DNA of 64,000 nucleotides, from the NCBI RefSeq assembly GCF_026627925.1, contig NZ_JAPNLE010000009.1, positions 3,472,001-3,536,000 on the forward strand, written 5' to 3'. A program made the position numbers and the translations under genes. Source of the stretch: Cupriavidus sp. D39 (GTDB lineage Bacteria; Pseudomonadota; Gammaproteobacteria; Burkholderiales; Burkholderiaceae). The notes beneath the pieces were generated by a model, which worked only from the letters and a program-made list of their open reading frames with translations, did not search any database and was not told the origin of the DNA. Shown one piece after another: positions 35,986-46,885 of the stretch. Positions within the stretch are counted from its first letter, which is position 1; each line of letters begins with the position of its first letter.

Positions 35986-37178
35986 ATGAGCCAGTTCAAT
36001 CGCCGGAGATTCGTGCAAGCCGCCGGATCCATGATCGCCTTCGGTGCCGCGTCCAGCGCACTGCTTGTACCTCGCCTCGCCAGGGCCGACGGCCCCGTCA
36101 AGCTCGGCCTGCTGCACTCGCTGTCAGGCACCATCGCCATCGCCGAAGCCTCGCTCGTCGATGCAGAAAAATGGCGGTCGACGAGATCAACGCGTCGGGT
36201 GGCGTGCTGGGCCGCAAGATCGAAATCGTGGTGGAAGACGGTGCGAGCGAGAACCCGATCTTCGCCGAGAAGGCGCGCAAGCTGCTGGAGCGCGACAAGG
36301 TCGCGGCAATCATCGGGTGTTATACATCCGCCTCCCGCAAAGCGGTGTTGCCCGCCCTGGCGCGCGCCAACGGGCTGCTCTTCTATCCCACCTACTACGA
36401 AGGGCAGGAGCAGGACAAGCACGTGATCTACCCCTCGCAGGAGGCAACGCAGTCGGTCGTGGCCGCCGTGGACTGGATGGCGCGCGAGAAAGGCAAGACG
36501 ATCTTCCTGGTGGGTTCGGACTACATCTATCCCCGCACCTGCAACAAGATCGCCAAGGCGACGATTGCGCGCCTGAATGGCAAGCTCGCGGGCGAGGAGT
36601 ACGCCCCGCTGGGCCATACGGAGTTCTCCTCGATCATTAACAAGATCAAGGCGGCTCGCCCCGATTGCATCTACAGCACGGTGGTGGGCGGCTCGAACGT
36701 GGCCTTCTACAAGCAGCTGCGCGCGGCCGGCCTGGACGGCAGCAAGATCACCCTGCTATCGACCGTGGTGTCCGAGAACGAAATCGAAGGCATCGGCAAG
36801 GACAACGCGGTTGGCTACTACGCATGCATGGGCTATTTCCAGAGCCTCAAGAATCCGGCCAACGAGCGTTTCGTCAAGGCCTTCAAAGCCCGTTACGGCC
36901 AGGACCGCGTGATCGGCGATCCGATGGAGGTGGCGTACAACAGCGTCTACCTGTGGAAGCTCGCCGTGGAGAAGGCCGGCTCGTTCGATACCGACAAGGT
37001 GCGCGCGGCGGCCGCCGGCATCCTCTTCGAGGCGCCCGAAGGACCCGTGCGCATCCATGCCACCAACCAGCACGTCTGGAAGAAGGTCCGCGTGGGCAAG
37101 GCGCGGCCGGATGGCCAGTTCGACATCGTCTGGGAATCTCCTAACCCGATCGAGCCCAACCCGTTTCCGAAACTCTGA
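35986..37178 (+). pseudogene. Urea/amide ABC transporter substrate-binding protein, frameshifted
   Basis: Start ATG 35986 after AAGGAGCATCTA. Tat-like signal (NRRRFVQAAGSMIAFGAASS). The mature part begins GPVKLGLLHSLSGTIAIAE, typical of UrtA/FmdD/AmiC-type binding proteins. One A is missing in the run at 36166-36171; adding it gives DAEKMAVDEINASGGVLGRKIEIVVEDG split across both frames. The downstream frame continues to the normal end (about 397 residues repaired). Motifs IIGCYTSASRKAVLP and FLVGSDYIYPRTCNK match the same fold as AmiC, encoded later in this operon. Probably binds small amides or urea. May be intact if the missing A is a sequencing error. Confidence 0.85.
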
Positions 37179-37264
37179 GCCCGCCGGCCCGGCCGTGCCC
37201 CGCCATAGGTGGCGGCACGGCGGCAACCCGCTGGCGAGGCCCCCTTTATTTCCAGAGAACGAGC

Positions 37265-38167
37265 ATGGACATAGACATCGTAGCGATGCAGGTCTTCAAC
37301 GGCATCAGCTTGTTCACGATCCTGTTCCTGATGGCGATTGGCCTGGCCATCGTGTTCGGGCTGATGGGCGTCATCAATATGGCGCACGGCGAGCTGATGG
37401 CGCTTGGCGCCTACATGACCTACCTGACCGCAAGGTTCTTCGAGATGCATGCGCCGCAGTGGATGGACGGCTATCTCTTCGCGGCCATTCCGGTTGCATT
37501 CTTGAGCACCTTTGCGCTGGGCTATGTGCTGGAACGCGGCTTTATCCGATTCTTCTATGACCGGCCGCTGGATACCCTGCTCGCCACGTGGGGCCTGAGC
37601 CTGATCCTGCAGCAGACTTACCGCTCGGTGTTCGGGCCTCAGGAAGTCAGCGTGCCGCTGGCCACCTGGCTGAGCGGGGCATGGGAGCCGGTCCAGGGGA
37701 TACAGCTGCCGCTGACCCGCATCTTTGTGATCGGCCTGACGGCGCTGGTGTCGCTGGGTGTGTACCTGCTGCTCTACCGCACCCGCTGGGGCCTGCGTGT
37801 GCGGGCGGTGACGCAGAACCGGGCCATGAGCAATGCGGTGGGCATCAACACGAACCGGGTGGATGCGGCGACGTTCGCGCTCGGATCGGGGCTGGCAGGG
37901 ATCGCGGGATGCGTCTTTACCATGATCGGTTCGACCAACCCCGGCACCGGGCAGCTCTACATCGTCGATTCCTTCATCGTGGTCGTCTTTGGCGGTGTGC
38001 AAAGCCTGATCGGCACCGCACTGTCCGGATTCGCCATCGCGCAGTCCCAGACCACGCTGGAGTACCTCATGAGCGGTTCGATGGCGAAGGTGGCAATCCT
38101 GCTGCTGGTGATCACGGCGCTGTATTTCCGGCCGAACGGCCTGTTCGCAAGAAAAACCCGCGGGTGA
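37265..38167 (+). CDS. Urea/amide-type ABC permease (UrtB/LivH-like)
   Basis: 300 residues, about eight helices. Start ATG 37265 with CCAGAGAACGAGC upstream. N-terminal [39 protein letters not shown] is the LivH/UrtB hallmark (given here as overlapping short motifs [14 protein letters not shown] and [10 protein letters not shown]). The coupling loop is [21 protein letters not shown]. It ends 4 bp before the LivM-like gene. Operon II counterpart of the LivH-like protein at 12065. Confidence 0.88.
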   Translation: MDIDIVAMQVFNGISLFTILFLMAIGLAIVFGLMGVINMAHGELMALGAYMTYLTARFFEMHAPQWMDGYLFAAIPVAFLSTFALGYVLERGFIRFFYDRPLDTLLATWGLSLILQQTYRSVFGPQEVSVPLATWLSGAWEPVQGIQLPLTRIFVIGLTALVSLGVYLLLYRTRWGLRVRAVTQNRAMSNAVGINTNRVDAATFALGSGLAGIAGCVFTMIGSTNPGTGQLYIVDSFIVVVFGGVQSLIGTALSGFAIAQSQTTLEYLMSGSMAKVAILLLVITALYFRPNGLFARKTRG

Positions 38168-38171
38168 TGCC

Positions 38172-39220
38172 ATGACCTTTCCCTTAAGAAAATCGGACGC
38201 GTTGCCGCTGGCATGCGTGGTACTGCTACTGCTGGTCGTCCTGCCGCTTGGCCTGGATGATTTCCGGCTGAATCTGGTGAGCAAATACCTGTGCTTCTCC
38301 TTCGTGGCGATCGGGATCGTGCTGACATGGGGCTACGGCGGCATTCTCAGCCTCGGGCAGGGGATCTTCTTCGGGCTGGGGGCTACATGATGGCGATGTT
38401 CCTGAAGCTCGAAGCCTCGGCGCCGGAGTTGCCGGATTTCATGGTCTGGAGCAGCGTCGACAAGCTGCCGTTCTGGTGGGAGCCCTTTCATGGCATCGGC
38501 TTTACGCTGCTGATGATCCTTGTGGTGCCGGCGCTTCTTGCCTATGGCTTGTCGTACGCGATCTTCAAGCGGCGCGTCAGCGGCGTGTACTTCGCCATCG
38601 TGACGCTTTGCCTTGCCATGACGCTGACGGTGCTGATCATCGGCCAGCAGGGCGACACCGGCGGCGCCAATGGCATCACGGACTTCCGCACCTTCCTTGG
38701 CATGGATATCGTCGGTGATGCCGCCAAGCGCAACCTGTACTTCGTGCAAGCCGCGGCGGTCTCCGTGCTGATGCTGCTGGCGGTGCTGCTCCTGCGCAGC
38801 CGCTTCGGAAAGATCCTGATCGCCATCCGCGACAGTGAGGACCGGGTTCGCTTCAGCGGCTACAACACGGCGCATATCAAGGCCTTCGTCTTCATGCTGG
38901 CGGCCGTCCTTTCTTCCATCGGCGGCGCGTTCTACACGCTGCAGGTCGGATTGATCTCGCCGAACGTGGCGGGCGTCGTGACCTCGATCGAGATGGTGAT
39001 CTTCGCCGCGGTGGGTGGACGGCTCTCGGTGCCGGGGGCGGTTGTCGGTGCCTTGCTGGTTGGCTTTCTCAAATCCTACCTTTCCGAAACCTTCCCGGAG
39101 ATCTGGCTGTATTTCCTGGGGGCCGTCTTCATCCTTGTGGTCGTCGCCATGCCGAACGGACTGGCCGGGCTGATGGCCGGCATGAGCAAGGCGCAGCCGG
39201 ATGCAGGAGGTGTCAAATGA
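38172..39220 (+). pseudogene. Urea/amide-type ABC permease (UrtC/LivM-like), frameshifted
   Basis: The N-terminal frame (ATG 38172) reads to [14 protein letters not shown] and stops. Restoring one G in the run at 38384-38388 gives [18 protein letters not shown] and continues to the normal end, about 349 residues. Roughly ten membrane helices; coupling loop IRDSEDRVRFSGYNTAHIKA. The stop overlaps the next start (ATGA). Since every other importer subunit is present, a sequencing error is more likely than loss of function. Confidence 0.85.
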
Positions 39221-40020
39221 ACGCGGAGCTTGATATGGACCGTCTAGCGCCTATGCCAGGCGGCGTGCAGGGTGTCTCTACCGATATTTCCACCATCCTG
39301 AGAGTGGATACGCTTACGGTGTCGTTCGATGGCTTTCGCGCCGTCGATCAGTTGAGTTTGCAGGTTGATCCTTGCGAGTTGCGAGTGATCATCGGCCCCA
39401 ACGGGGCGGGGAAGACCACGCTGCTGGACATGATCTGCGGCAAGACCCGCCCGTCTTCCGGCAAGGTGTGGTTCGAGGGGAAAGACCTGACCCAGCTCTC
39501 CGAGCACGAGATCGTACGCGCTGGGGTGGGGCGCAAGTTCCAGACGCCTTCGGTGTATGAAGATCTGACCGTCTTCGAGAACTTCGAAATCTCGATGCCC
39601 AACGGGCAGGGCGTGTTGCAGTCGATCTTTTTTCGCCGCAGCCAGGCTGTGATCGAGGAGATCGAATCCTTGGCGGATCTCGTCTTCCTGCGCGATCACC
39701 TCGACCAGAAGGCCGGCAGGCTCAGCCACGGCCAGAAGCAGTGGCTGGAAATCGGCATGCTGCTGATGCAAGGGCCGAAGCTGCTGCTGCTGGACGAGCC
39801 CGTTGCCGGCATGAGCCCGCGCGAGCGCGAGCTGACGGCCGAATTGCTCAATCGCATCGCGCAAGGCAAGGCGGTCATCGTGATCGAGCACGACATGGAT
39901 TTTGTCAAGCGGATTGCGAGGAAGGTGACCGTGCTGCATCAAGGGCGCTTGCTCAGCGAAGGCACGGTGTCGGAAGTCCAGGACGATCAGCGCGTGATCG
40001 ACGTGTATCTGGGTCACTAG
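39217..40020 (+). CDS. Urea/amide-type ABC ATPase (UrtD/LivG-like)
   Basis: 267 residues. An N-terminal extension of about 25 residues precedes the core. Walker A GPNGAGKTT, Q-loop region GRKFQTPSVYEDLTVFEN, signature LSHGQKQWLEIGMLL (UrtD-type), Walker B LLLLDEPVAGMSPRE and H-loop VIEHDMDF. The LSHGQKQWLEI form is characteristic of urea-transporter UrtD proteins, supporting a urea/amide assignment. Contrasts with the degenerate C-loop of the operon I LivG-like protein. Confidence 0.9.
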   Translation: MNAELDMDRLAPMPGGVQGVSTDISTILRVDTLTVSFDGFRAVDQLSLQVDPCELRVIIGPNGAGKTTLLDMICGKTRPSSGKVWFEGKDLTQLSEHEIVRAGVGRKFQTPSVYEDLTVFENFEISMPNGQGVLQSIFFRRSQAVIEEIESLADLVFLRDHLDQKAGRLSHGQKQWLEIGMLLMQGPKLLLLDEPVAGMSPRERELTAELLNRIAQGKAVIVIEHDMDFVKRIARKVTVLHQGRLLSEGTVSEVQDDQRVIDVYLGH

Positions 40021-40029
40021 GAGTACGCC

Positions 40030-40719
40030 ATGCTTGAAATCAATCGGTTGAATGTTGCGTACCGTGAATCGCATGTCATCAAGGACATCTCGTTCTCGCT
40101 GAAGGAAAGGGAATCCGTCGCCATCATGGGGCGCAACGGCATGGGCAAGACCACCTTGCTCAAGGCGCTGATTGGCATGTTGCCGGCCAGGTCAGGGAGC
40201 ATCCGGCTGAACGGCAAGGAACTCATCGATGCGCGTGGATACGAGCGGGTGCGGCATGGCCTCGCGTTCGTGCCGCAGGGCCGGATGATCTTTCCGCAGC
40301 TGACCGTGGAGCAGAACATCCTGACCGGCACCGAGTACTCCGGGTATCGCGCCGTGCCGGAATACATTTATCGCTTCTTCCCCGTGCTGGAAGAGATGAA
40401 ATCCCGCAAGGGCGGAAACCTGTCCGGCGGGCAGCAGCAGATGCTGGCGATCGCGCGTGCGCTGGTTTCCGATCCCAAGGTGCTGATACTCGACGAGCCG
40501 ACCGAAGGCATCCAGCCGTCGATCATCAAGGACATCGCCCGCACGCTCAACATCCTGCGCAAGGAGAGGCAATTCGCCATCGTCGTCTCCGAGCAGGTCC
40601 TCAGCTTCGCGCTCGATCTTGCCGATCGCTTCCTGGTCATCGATGGCGGAAGGATCGTCCATGAGGAAGCGCGCGCCACTCTCGATCAGGACAAGGTCAG
40701 GTCATTCCTGACGGTTTGA
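40030..40719 (+). CDS. Urea/amide-type ABC ATPase (UrtE/LivF-like)
   Basis: 229 residues. Walker A GRNGMGKTT, Q-loop FVPQGRMIFPQLTVEQN, signature LSGGQQQMLAIARAL, Walker B LILDEPTEGIQPSII and H-loop replaced by VVSEQVLSF as in UrtE. Start ATG 40030 with AGGAGTACGCC. The DEPTEGIQPSII string is typical of UrtE. Followed 30 bp later by the amidase gene. Confidence 0.9.
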   Translation: MLEINRLNVAYRESHVIKDISFSLKERESVAIMGRNGMGKTTLLKALIGMLPARSGSIRLNGKELIDARGYERVRHGLAFVPQGRMIFPQLTVEQNILTGTEYSGYRAVPEYIYRFFPVLEEMKSRKGGNLSGGQQQMLAIARALVSDPKVLILDEPTEGIQPSIIKDIARTLNILRKERQFAIVVSEQVLSFALDLADRFLVIDGGRIVHEEARATLDQDKVRSFLTV

Positions 40720-40749
40720 ATTTTCCCCCCACTGGACAGGAGCATTGCA

Positions 40750-41787
40750 ATGAGACACGGAGATATTGGCAGCACCAGCGATTGCGTCGGCGTAGCGGTC
40801 GTCAACTACAAGATGCCCCGCCTGCACACAAAGGCCGAGGTGATCGATAACGCGCGCAAGATCGCGGACATGCTGGTTGGCATGAAGCAGGGCCTGCCGG
40901 GCATGGACCTGGTGGTGTTCCCGGAGTACTCGACCCACGGCATCATGTACGACGCCCGCGAGATGTACGAAACGGCATCCGAGATCCCCGGCGCCGAAAC
41001 CGAGATCTTCGCCGCGGCATGCCGCAAGGCCAACGTCTGGGGCGTGTTCTCGCTCACCGGCGAGCGCCACGAGGAGCACCCCAACAAGGCGCCGTACAAC
41101 ACGCTGATTCTGATGAACAACCAGGGCGAGATTGTGCAGAAGTACCGCAAGATCATGCCCTGGGCGCCGATCGAAGGGTGGTATCCGGGCGACTGCACCT
41201 ATGTCTCGGAAGGGCCGAAGGGGATGAAGATCAGCCTGATCATCTGCGATGACGGCAACTACCCTGAGATCTGGCGCGACTGCGCCATGCGCGGCGCCGA
41301 GTTGATCGTGCGCTGCCAGGGGTATATGTATCCGGCCAAGGAGCAGCAGGCCATGGTGGCGAAGACCATGGCCTGGATGAACAACGCCTATGTGGCGGTC
41401 GCCAACGCGACGGGCTTCGACGGTGTGTATTCCTACTTCGGCGGCTCCTCGCTGATCGGGTTCGACGGGCGTGCGTTGGGCGAATGCGGTACCGAGGAGA
41501 TGGGCATCCAGTACGGGGAATTCTCGCTCAGCCTGATTCGCGATGCGCGCAAGAATATGCAATCGAACAATCATCTGTTCAAGCTGCTGCATCGTGGCTA
41601 CACCGGCAAGCTCAACTCCGGGGAAGGTGCCCAGGGCGTGGCTGCCTGCCCCTTCGAGTTCTATGGCAAGTGGATCAACGACCCCGACGGCACGCGCAAG
41701 ATGGTCGAGTCGCTGACGCGCTCCACGCTGGGAACACCCGAGTGCCCGATCGAGGGCATTCCGCACGAAGCGGCGGCCCACCGCTAA
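40750..41787 (+). CDS. amiE: Aliphatic amidase
   Basis: 345 residues, the AmiE length. Nitrilase-superfamily enzyme hydrolysing short-chain aliphatic amides (acetamide, propionamide) to acid and ammonia in the cytoplasm. The catalytic triad is exactly placed: Glu59 in VVFPEYS, Lys134 in KYRKIMPW and Cys166 in [15 protein letters not shown]. The N-terminus ([20 protein letters not shown]) and the whole body are very close to Pseudomonas AmiE. Formamidase AmiF differs around the active site, so aliphatic amidase is preferred. GGACAGGAGCATTGCA gives a strong ribosome site. Catalytic heart of operon II. Confidence 0.95.
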   Translation: MRHGDIGSTSDCVGVAVVNYKMPRLHTKAEVIDNARKIADMLVGMKQGLPGMDLVVFPEYSTHGIMYDAREMYETASEIPGAETEIFAAACRKANVWGVFSLTGERHEEHPNKAPYNTLILMNNQGEIVQKYRKIMPWAPIEGWYPGDCTYVSEGPKGMKISLIICDDGNYPEIWRDCAMRGAELIVRCQGYMYPAKEQQAMVAKTMAWMNNAYVAVANATGFDGVYSYFGGSSLIGFDGRALGECGTEEMGIQYGEFSLSLIRDARKNMQSNNHLFKLLHRGYTGKLNSGEGAQGVAACPFEFYGKWINDPDGTRKMVESLTRSTLGTPECPIEGIPHEAAAHR

Positions 41788-41858
41788 CCCCTGCGCGCCT
41801 GACAAGGCGGCCGGCGCCGGGCGCGCTGGCCGCCGCCTCGAATAAGGATTCTCCCGAC

Positions 41859-42666
41859 GTGTCATCCCACATCGATTCGTACCGGATAGAAGAAGAGCCA
41901 CATTATCGATCGTCCAGCGACGAGATCGCCTGGTTCGAGCACGCGTATGCCCACCGGCTGCCAATGGTCCTGAAGGGGCCGACCGGCTGCGGGAAGACGC
42001 GTTTCATCGAGCATATGGCCTGGAAGCTTCGCAAGCCGCTGATTACCGTGGCATGCAATGAAGACATGACGGCCTCCGACCTGATCGGACGCTACCTGCT
42101 GGATGCGCAGGGCACAACCTGGCACGACGGCCCGCTGACCACGGCCGTGCGCCATGGCGCAATCTGCTACCTCGACGAAGTCGTCGAGGCGCGGCAAGAT
42201 ACAACGGTGGTGATTCATCCCTTGACCGACGCGCGCCGCATCCTGCCGCTCGACAAGAAGGGCGAGATCGTGCACGCCCATCCCGATTTCCAGTTGGTGG
42301 TGTCCTACAACCCCGGCTACCAGAGCCGCTCCAAGGACATGAAGCCGTCGACCCGGCAGCGCTTCGTGGCAATGCAGTTCGAGTATCCGGAGAAGGAAGT
42401 CGAAGCGGCTATCGTTGCCGAGGAGGCACGGGTGCCGATGGAACTCGCGGTGCGGCTCGTCGATATCGCGCATCGCTCCCGCGCACTGAAGCACCGGGGA
42501 CTGGACGAGGGCGTGTCGACCCGGATGTTGATCTATGCGGCCATCCTCATCGGTGCGGGCGTCTCGCCGCGGCAGAGCTTGCGAGATGACGATGACCCAG
42601 GCGTTGACCGACGACCACGATATCACCCTGGCGCTGCGTGGTTTCGTCGATGCCTATTTTGCGTGA
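41859..42666 (+). pseudogene. AAA+ ATPase of the MoxR/CbbQ/NirQ type (AmiB-like), frameshifted
   Basis: About 268 residues from GTG 41859 with AAGGA upstream. Walker [14 protein letters not shown], Walker [16 protein letters not shown] (GAICYLDEV), sensor-1 VVSYNPGYQ and Arg-finger region [13 protein letters not shown] are intact. The last 30 codons shift frame at an apparent extra A at 42576; without it the end reads [20 protein letters not shown] then [11 protein letters not shown]. In P. aeruginosa the amidase operon also carries a chaperone-like ATPase (AmiB). Such ATPases remodel or metallate enzymes together with VWA partners, and one is encoded next. Confidence 0.8.
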
Positions 42667-42677
42667 GGGCGGCTGCC

Positions 42678-44713
42678 ATGCGTTCAACCTTCCCTCCGGA
42701 TGCGTATGGTGCCGGCCCCATCGGTGGCTCGCTTGCATGGTCTTTCCCTAAGGACGGCTCCGGCGCCGCCGGGGGCGTCAGCGCGCCGATGCCGCATGGC
42801 CAGTCCGGCCCGGGCGAGCCCGTGGCCGATGGCGTGGCCGCACGCTGGCTTGCGGCGCTGAACGATGAAGATGCTGCCTGCGCGCAAGCGGTTAGCGTAC
42901 GCATGGGTACGCTGCTTGCCCGGCTCTCCGGAGATGCCTTCGGGCGCTGGGTGCTGACCGGCGTGCGACTGTATCCGAACGAGCCGGCCCGACGCCAGCA
43001 ATATTTCCGGCTGGAAGATGCCCGGGCGATCGCGGCCTTGCATGCCGAGGGCGGCGCAGGAGATCTGTCATCAGCGATGCCGTCGCTTACGCTATTGCTG
43101 GAAGGACTGTGCGGCCGGCACATGCATATCCAGCCACGGAGCCAGACCGAACTGCATGCCGCGCCGCTCCGGCCTGTCCTGACTGGCGGCCACCTGCTGC
43201 TGCCCGATGATTACACCTCGCTGGATGCGCCGGATCGTTACCAGCTCTACCGCGCCGCGGTCGCGCATGCCGTGGCCCATCTGCGGTACTCGCCGGCCGC
43301 CCTGCCAGTCCAGACGCTCAAGCCGATGAGCCTGGCAGTGATCGCGGCAGTGGAGGACGCACGCGTGGAGCGTTTGCTCGTGCGCGACTGCCCGGGCACG
43401 CGCTCCTGGTTCGTCCCCTTGCTGATGCAAGGCCTTCAGCCCCATGGGCTGAGTTTCGCGGCCTTGATATCGCGGATGAGCCTGGCCTTGCTGGATCCGG
43501 CTTATCAGGACGATAACTACTGGGTGAACAAGGCGCGGACGTTGTTCGAGTCCCTTGGCGAGGACCTGGGCGACTACGCGGCATGCCGGCGGGTGGCTTC
43601 GGTCCTGGCGAACGACCTGGGCCAGATGCGGGTTCGCTTTCACCCGCAGCAACATGCCGTGCCGGCAGCGTACCGAGACGACAACTCCTACCTCTGGGAC
43701 TACGGCAATCCGGCAACGCCGCCGCAGGCGCAGGCGCTGGAGCTCCAGTCTCATACCGCCGTCTCGGTCACGCCGCAGGAAGAAGCCAGTGACGATGCGC
43801 AGGAACCGGTGGCGGTGACCGCGGTCGAGTTGCGCAGGGAGTTGTACCCGGAGTGGGACTATCGCCTGGCGCTATCTCGTAGCGACTGGTGCACGGTCAT
43901 CGAGCGGTCTTTCACCGCGCCCGCGCGCGCCGCCGGGCCGGCACCCGCACCGGGGGTTCCGCTCCTGCGGCTTTCCCGCCGCCGGCGTCTCAGCCGCGAC
44001 GCGCGCCTGCGCCGGCAGCTCGAGGGCGAGCAGCTCGACCTCGACGCGGCCATCGAGCTTGCGGTAGAACGCAGGCTCGATCTCTCCCCGAGCCCAGGTT
44101 GTTCATTCGTCCCGCGAGCAGGGAGCGTGCTTCGAGCATCCTGCTGTTGCTGGATGTTTCCGCGTCGACCAACGACGTGGTGCCCGGCGCGCAGCGCTCG
44201 GTGCTCGCTATGGTAAAGGAGGCCGCCATCGTGCTGGCCCGCGCGGCGAGCGCGAGCGGTCATCGCATTGCGGTGCACGGCTTTTCATCGGATACGCGGG
44301 CGTGCGTGAACTACTATCGCCTGCTCGATTTCGGTGTGCCCTTCGACGACGCGAGCGAACACGCGATCTGGTCGCTGGCCGGACAGTACTCGACGCGCAT
44401 GGGGGCCGCGCTGCGCCACGCAACCAACTGCCTGCGCGCTGAAGTGAGCGATCATCGCGCCATCATCGTCATCACCGATGGCGCGCCTTCCGATGTGGAT
44501 GTGTTCGACAAGGACTATCTGATCCAGGACGCGCAGGCTGCCGTCCACGACGGTCTGCGCGCGGGTGTGGCCAGCTACGGTATTGCCATCGATCCCGGCG
44601 CTGCCGCGTATATGCGGACGATCCTGGGCCATGCCAATTTCCGCATCGCCAACGAACCTTCTGCGTTGCCCGCGCAGCTGGCCGCGCTATACGCCAGGCT
44701 GGCGGCGGCATAG
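42678..44713 (+). pseudogene. VWA-domain protein (CbbO/NorD-like), frameshifted
   Basis: About 679 residues if repaired. Starts 12 bp after the AAA+ gene. The N-terminal two thirds are helical without known enzyme motifs. The C-terminal von Willebrand A domain has a MIDAS motif [14 protein letters not shown] and IIVITDGAPSDVD. One C is missing in CCCC at 44085-44088; adding it gives [20 protein letters not shown]. CbbQ-CbbO and NorQ-NorD pairs act as enzyme activases, so this pair may mature a protein of the amide pathway (inference). AmiE itself needs no metal, so the client is unknown. Confidence 0.75.
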
Positions 44714-45026
44714 CCGCGCCGGATGCACAAATCGCCCTGGAAATCGGCATTTCCGGGATGCCAGCAAGTCTGCGCCCGAAGTGCTTTAGAGTAGAATCAT
44801 TCACAGAAACCACGGATTGCCAGCTGCTCTTGTTGTTGCCGCCAGTTAGGTCCGACCGGGATCGGTTGGCGCAATCCAGGCGACGGTGATCATCGCGATG
44901 TTGCACTAGCGGCATCGTTACCTACAGGGATGTCTTCGAGCATGTATTTGCCAGCACCTTCAGTCGGGATCGAAACAGGCCTGCGCTGCGCACAGCGCGG
45001 GTCAAGTCTGCGAAGGAGCGTTCGCC
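44714..45026 (+). other. Intergenic region before amiC
   Basis: No gene. A weak -10-like TAGAAT occurs near 44792 without a clear -35, so amiCR may have a minor promoter of their own besides read-through. A ribosome site GAAGGAGCG lies before amiC. Confidence 0.4.
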
Positions 45027-46181
45027 ATGGCGAATAAGGACCCGGTCCGAATTGGCGTGCTCTTCTCCGAAACCGGGGTGACTTCCACCATCGGGCGATC
45101 GCAGATACAAGGCACGCTGCTTGCCATCCAGGAGTTGAACGACACGGGCGGGATCAACGGGCGCGAGATCGTGCCAGTCGCTTACGACGCATGCTCGTCG
45201 CCGGCAGTCTATGCACAGATGGCCGAGCGGCTCATCGTCCACGACAAGGTCAACGTCATCTTCGGCTGCTATATGTCCAGCAGCCGGAAGGCCGTGCTGC
45301 CGGTCGTGGAGAAATGGAACAAGATCCTGTTCTACCCGACCTTGTACGAGGGCTTCGAGTTCTCGAACAACATCATCTACACGGGCGCCGCGCCGAACCA
45401 GAACAGCGTTCAGCTTGCGGAATTCATGACCGCGAATTTCGGCGCGCGGGTGTACCTGATCGGCTCCGACTATATCTATCCCTATGAGTCGAACCGCATC
45501 ATGGGCGAGCTTGTGCTGCAGCGCCAGGACAGCGAAAAGGTCGGCGAGCGCTATGTGCCGCTCGATGCCACGGAGAAGCACTTCAAGCCGATCATTGCGG
45601 ATATCCTCGACAAGCGGCCGGACTTCATCTTTTCCACGGTGGTGGGTGATTCGACCGCGAGCCTCTATCGCGCTTACGCCGATGCAGGGCTGGACCCGAA
45701 GGTGATGCCGATCGGCAGCCTGACCACTTCCGAGGCGGAGATCAGGCAGATGGGTGCCGATGTGGCCACGGGGCATTTCACTGCCGCTCCCTACTTCCAG
45801 TCGATCCAGTCCGACGCCAATCTGCGCTGCCTTGAGCGTTTGCGCCGCAGGTTCGGGGAGGATTCGGTGCCGAATCTATGTTGGGAGGCGGCCTACTTCC
45901 AGGTGCATATTTTCGCCAACGCATTTTCCCAGGCGGGCGACGATGAAATCCTGAACATCATGCCGCACATACTCGGCAGCGAGTTCGAGGCGCCCCAGGG
46001 CCGTGTGCGCATCGAGCCGTCCAATCACCATACCTGTCTTTACCCCCGCATCGGGATTGCCAATTCGAAAGGCCAGTTCACCATCGTGCGCGAAGCCACT
46101 CGTCCGGTCCATCCCGATCCCTACCTCGTCACGCATTCGCTGGGCGACTGGACTACCACTCTCAGTACGCTGGAGCTTTGA
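45027..46181 (+). CDS. amiC: Amide sensor / negative regulator of amidase expression
   Basis: 384 residues, cytoplasmic (no signal peptide: MANKDPVRIGVLFSETGVTS). Same fold as periplasmic binding proteins but used as a sensor: it sequesters AmiR and releases it when an amide such as acetamide binds. Close to Pseudomonas AmiC throughout (GTLLAIQELNDTGGINGREI, FGCYMSSSRKAVLPVVEKWN, LIGSDYIYPYESNRIMGE). Its gene overlaps none but sits 1 bp before the amiR start. The related SBP of this operon shares SGSDYIYP-like and SSRKAVLP motifs, so sensor and importer recognise similar ligands. Confidence 0.93.
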   Translation: MANKDPVRIGVLFSETGVTSTIGRSQIQGTLLAIQELNDTGGINGREIVPVAYDACSSPAVYAQMAERLIVHDKVNVIFGCYMSSSRKAVLPVVEKWNKILFYPTLYEGFEFSNNIIYTGAAPNQNSVQLAEFMTANFGARVYLIGSDYIYPYESNRIMGELVLQRQDSEKVGERYVPLDATEKHFKPIIADILDKRPDFIFSTVVGDSTASLYRAYADAGLDPKVMPIGSLTTSEAEIRQMGADVATGHFTAAPYFQSIQSDANLRCLERLRRRFGEDSVPNLCWEAAYFQVHIFANAFSQAGDDEILNIMPHILGSEFEAPQGRVRIEPSNHHTCLYPRIGIANSKGQFTIVREATRPVHPDPYLVTHSLGDWTTTLSTLEL

Positions 46182-46182
46182 C

Positions 46183-46812
46183 GTGGACGGCGGCAGCCAA
46201 AGGCGGACCATTCGGGCGACGCCCCCTTTACTGAAAGACCTGCGCACGCTGCGGGTGCTGGTGTTTCATCCGGACGATACGGACGGGAAGCAGCTGACCC
46301 AGCAGTTGCAGCGGATCGGGTGCCAGGTGCAGGCCTTCTGGCCGCCGCTTCCCACCCTGCCAGAAGGTGTCGACGTGATCTTCCTGGCGGTACGGCCCGA
46401 CAGCATCGACGTGGGTTTCGAGTGGCTCAAGACGGAGGAAGTGCCAACCATCATCGCGGTCGTCACCTACGAAAATCCGACGATCGTGGAGACGGTCCTT
46501 CATATCGGCTCGCAGGCGGTGCTGCCTTCGCCGGTACGCTCTTTCGGCCTGCTGTCAGCCCTGGTCGTCGCGCGGCAGGTTCATGGCAAGATGAAAGCGC
46601 ACGTGCGCAAGGTGCGCAAGCTCGAGGGGAAGCTGCTTGGCGTGCGGCGCATCGCCGAGGCCAAGAGCATCCTGATGCGCACGCGCCAGATCAGCGATGG
46701 CGCCGCGTACGACCTGATCCGTGACCAGGCCATGAGCAAGCGGGTGACGACGGAGGAAATCGCGGCGGCAATCATCAACGCCAACGAGATTCTGTCATTG
46801 GGGAAGCTGTAG
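46183..46812 (+). CDS. amiR: Amidase operon antitermination regulator
   Basis: 209 residues from GTG 46183 with GGAG 7 bases upstream. N-terminal pseudo-receiver (LRVLVFHPDDTDGKQLTQQL, no phosphorylatable Asp pattern visible), a central coiled coil (residues 125-155, KMKAHVRKVRKLEGKLLGV) and a C-terminal ANTAR three-helix domain (RRIAEAKSILMRTRQISDGA, AYDLIRDQAMSKRVTTEEIA). This is the AmiR architecture: RNA binding by the ANTAR domain prevents termination in the operon leader. The target is most likely the leader at 35700-35808. A strong terminator follows at 46828. Confidence 0.92.
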   Translation: MDGGSQRRTIRATPPLLKDLRTLRVLVFHPDDTDGKQLTQQLQRIGCQVQAFWPPLPTLPEGVDVIFLAVRPDSIDVGFEWLKTEEVPTIIAVVTYENPTIVETVLHIGSQAVLPSPVRSFGLLSALVVARQVHGKMKAHVRKVRKLEGKLLGVRRIAEAKSILMRTRQISDGAAYDLIRDQAMSKRVTTEEIAAAIINANEILSLGKL

Positions 46813-46827
46813 CCGGTCCGTGCAAAG

Positions 46828-46866
46828 AAAGCGGGCGTTCCTACATGTCAGGCCGCCCGCTTTTTT
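46828..46866 (+). terminator. Rho-independent terminator of the amide operon
   Basis: Stem AAAGCGGGC / GCCCGCTTT with a 17-18-nt loop and TTTTTT. It lies between amiR and the convergent peroxidase gene and can serve both. Confidence 0.8.
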
Positions 46867-46885
46867 CACGCAAGAACCCAGTCGA

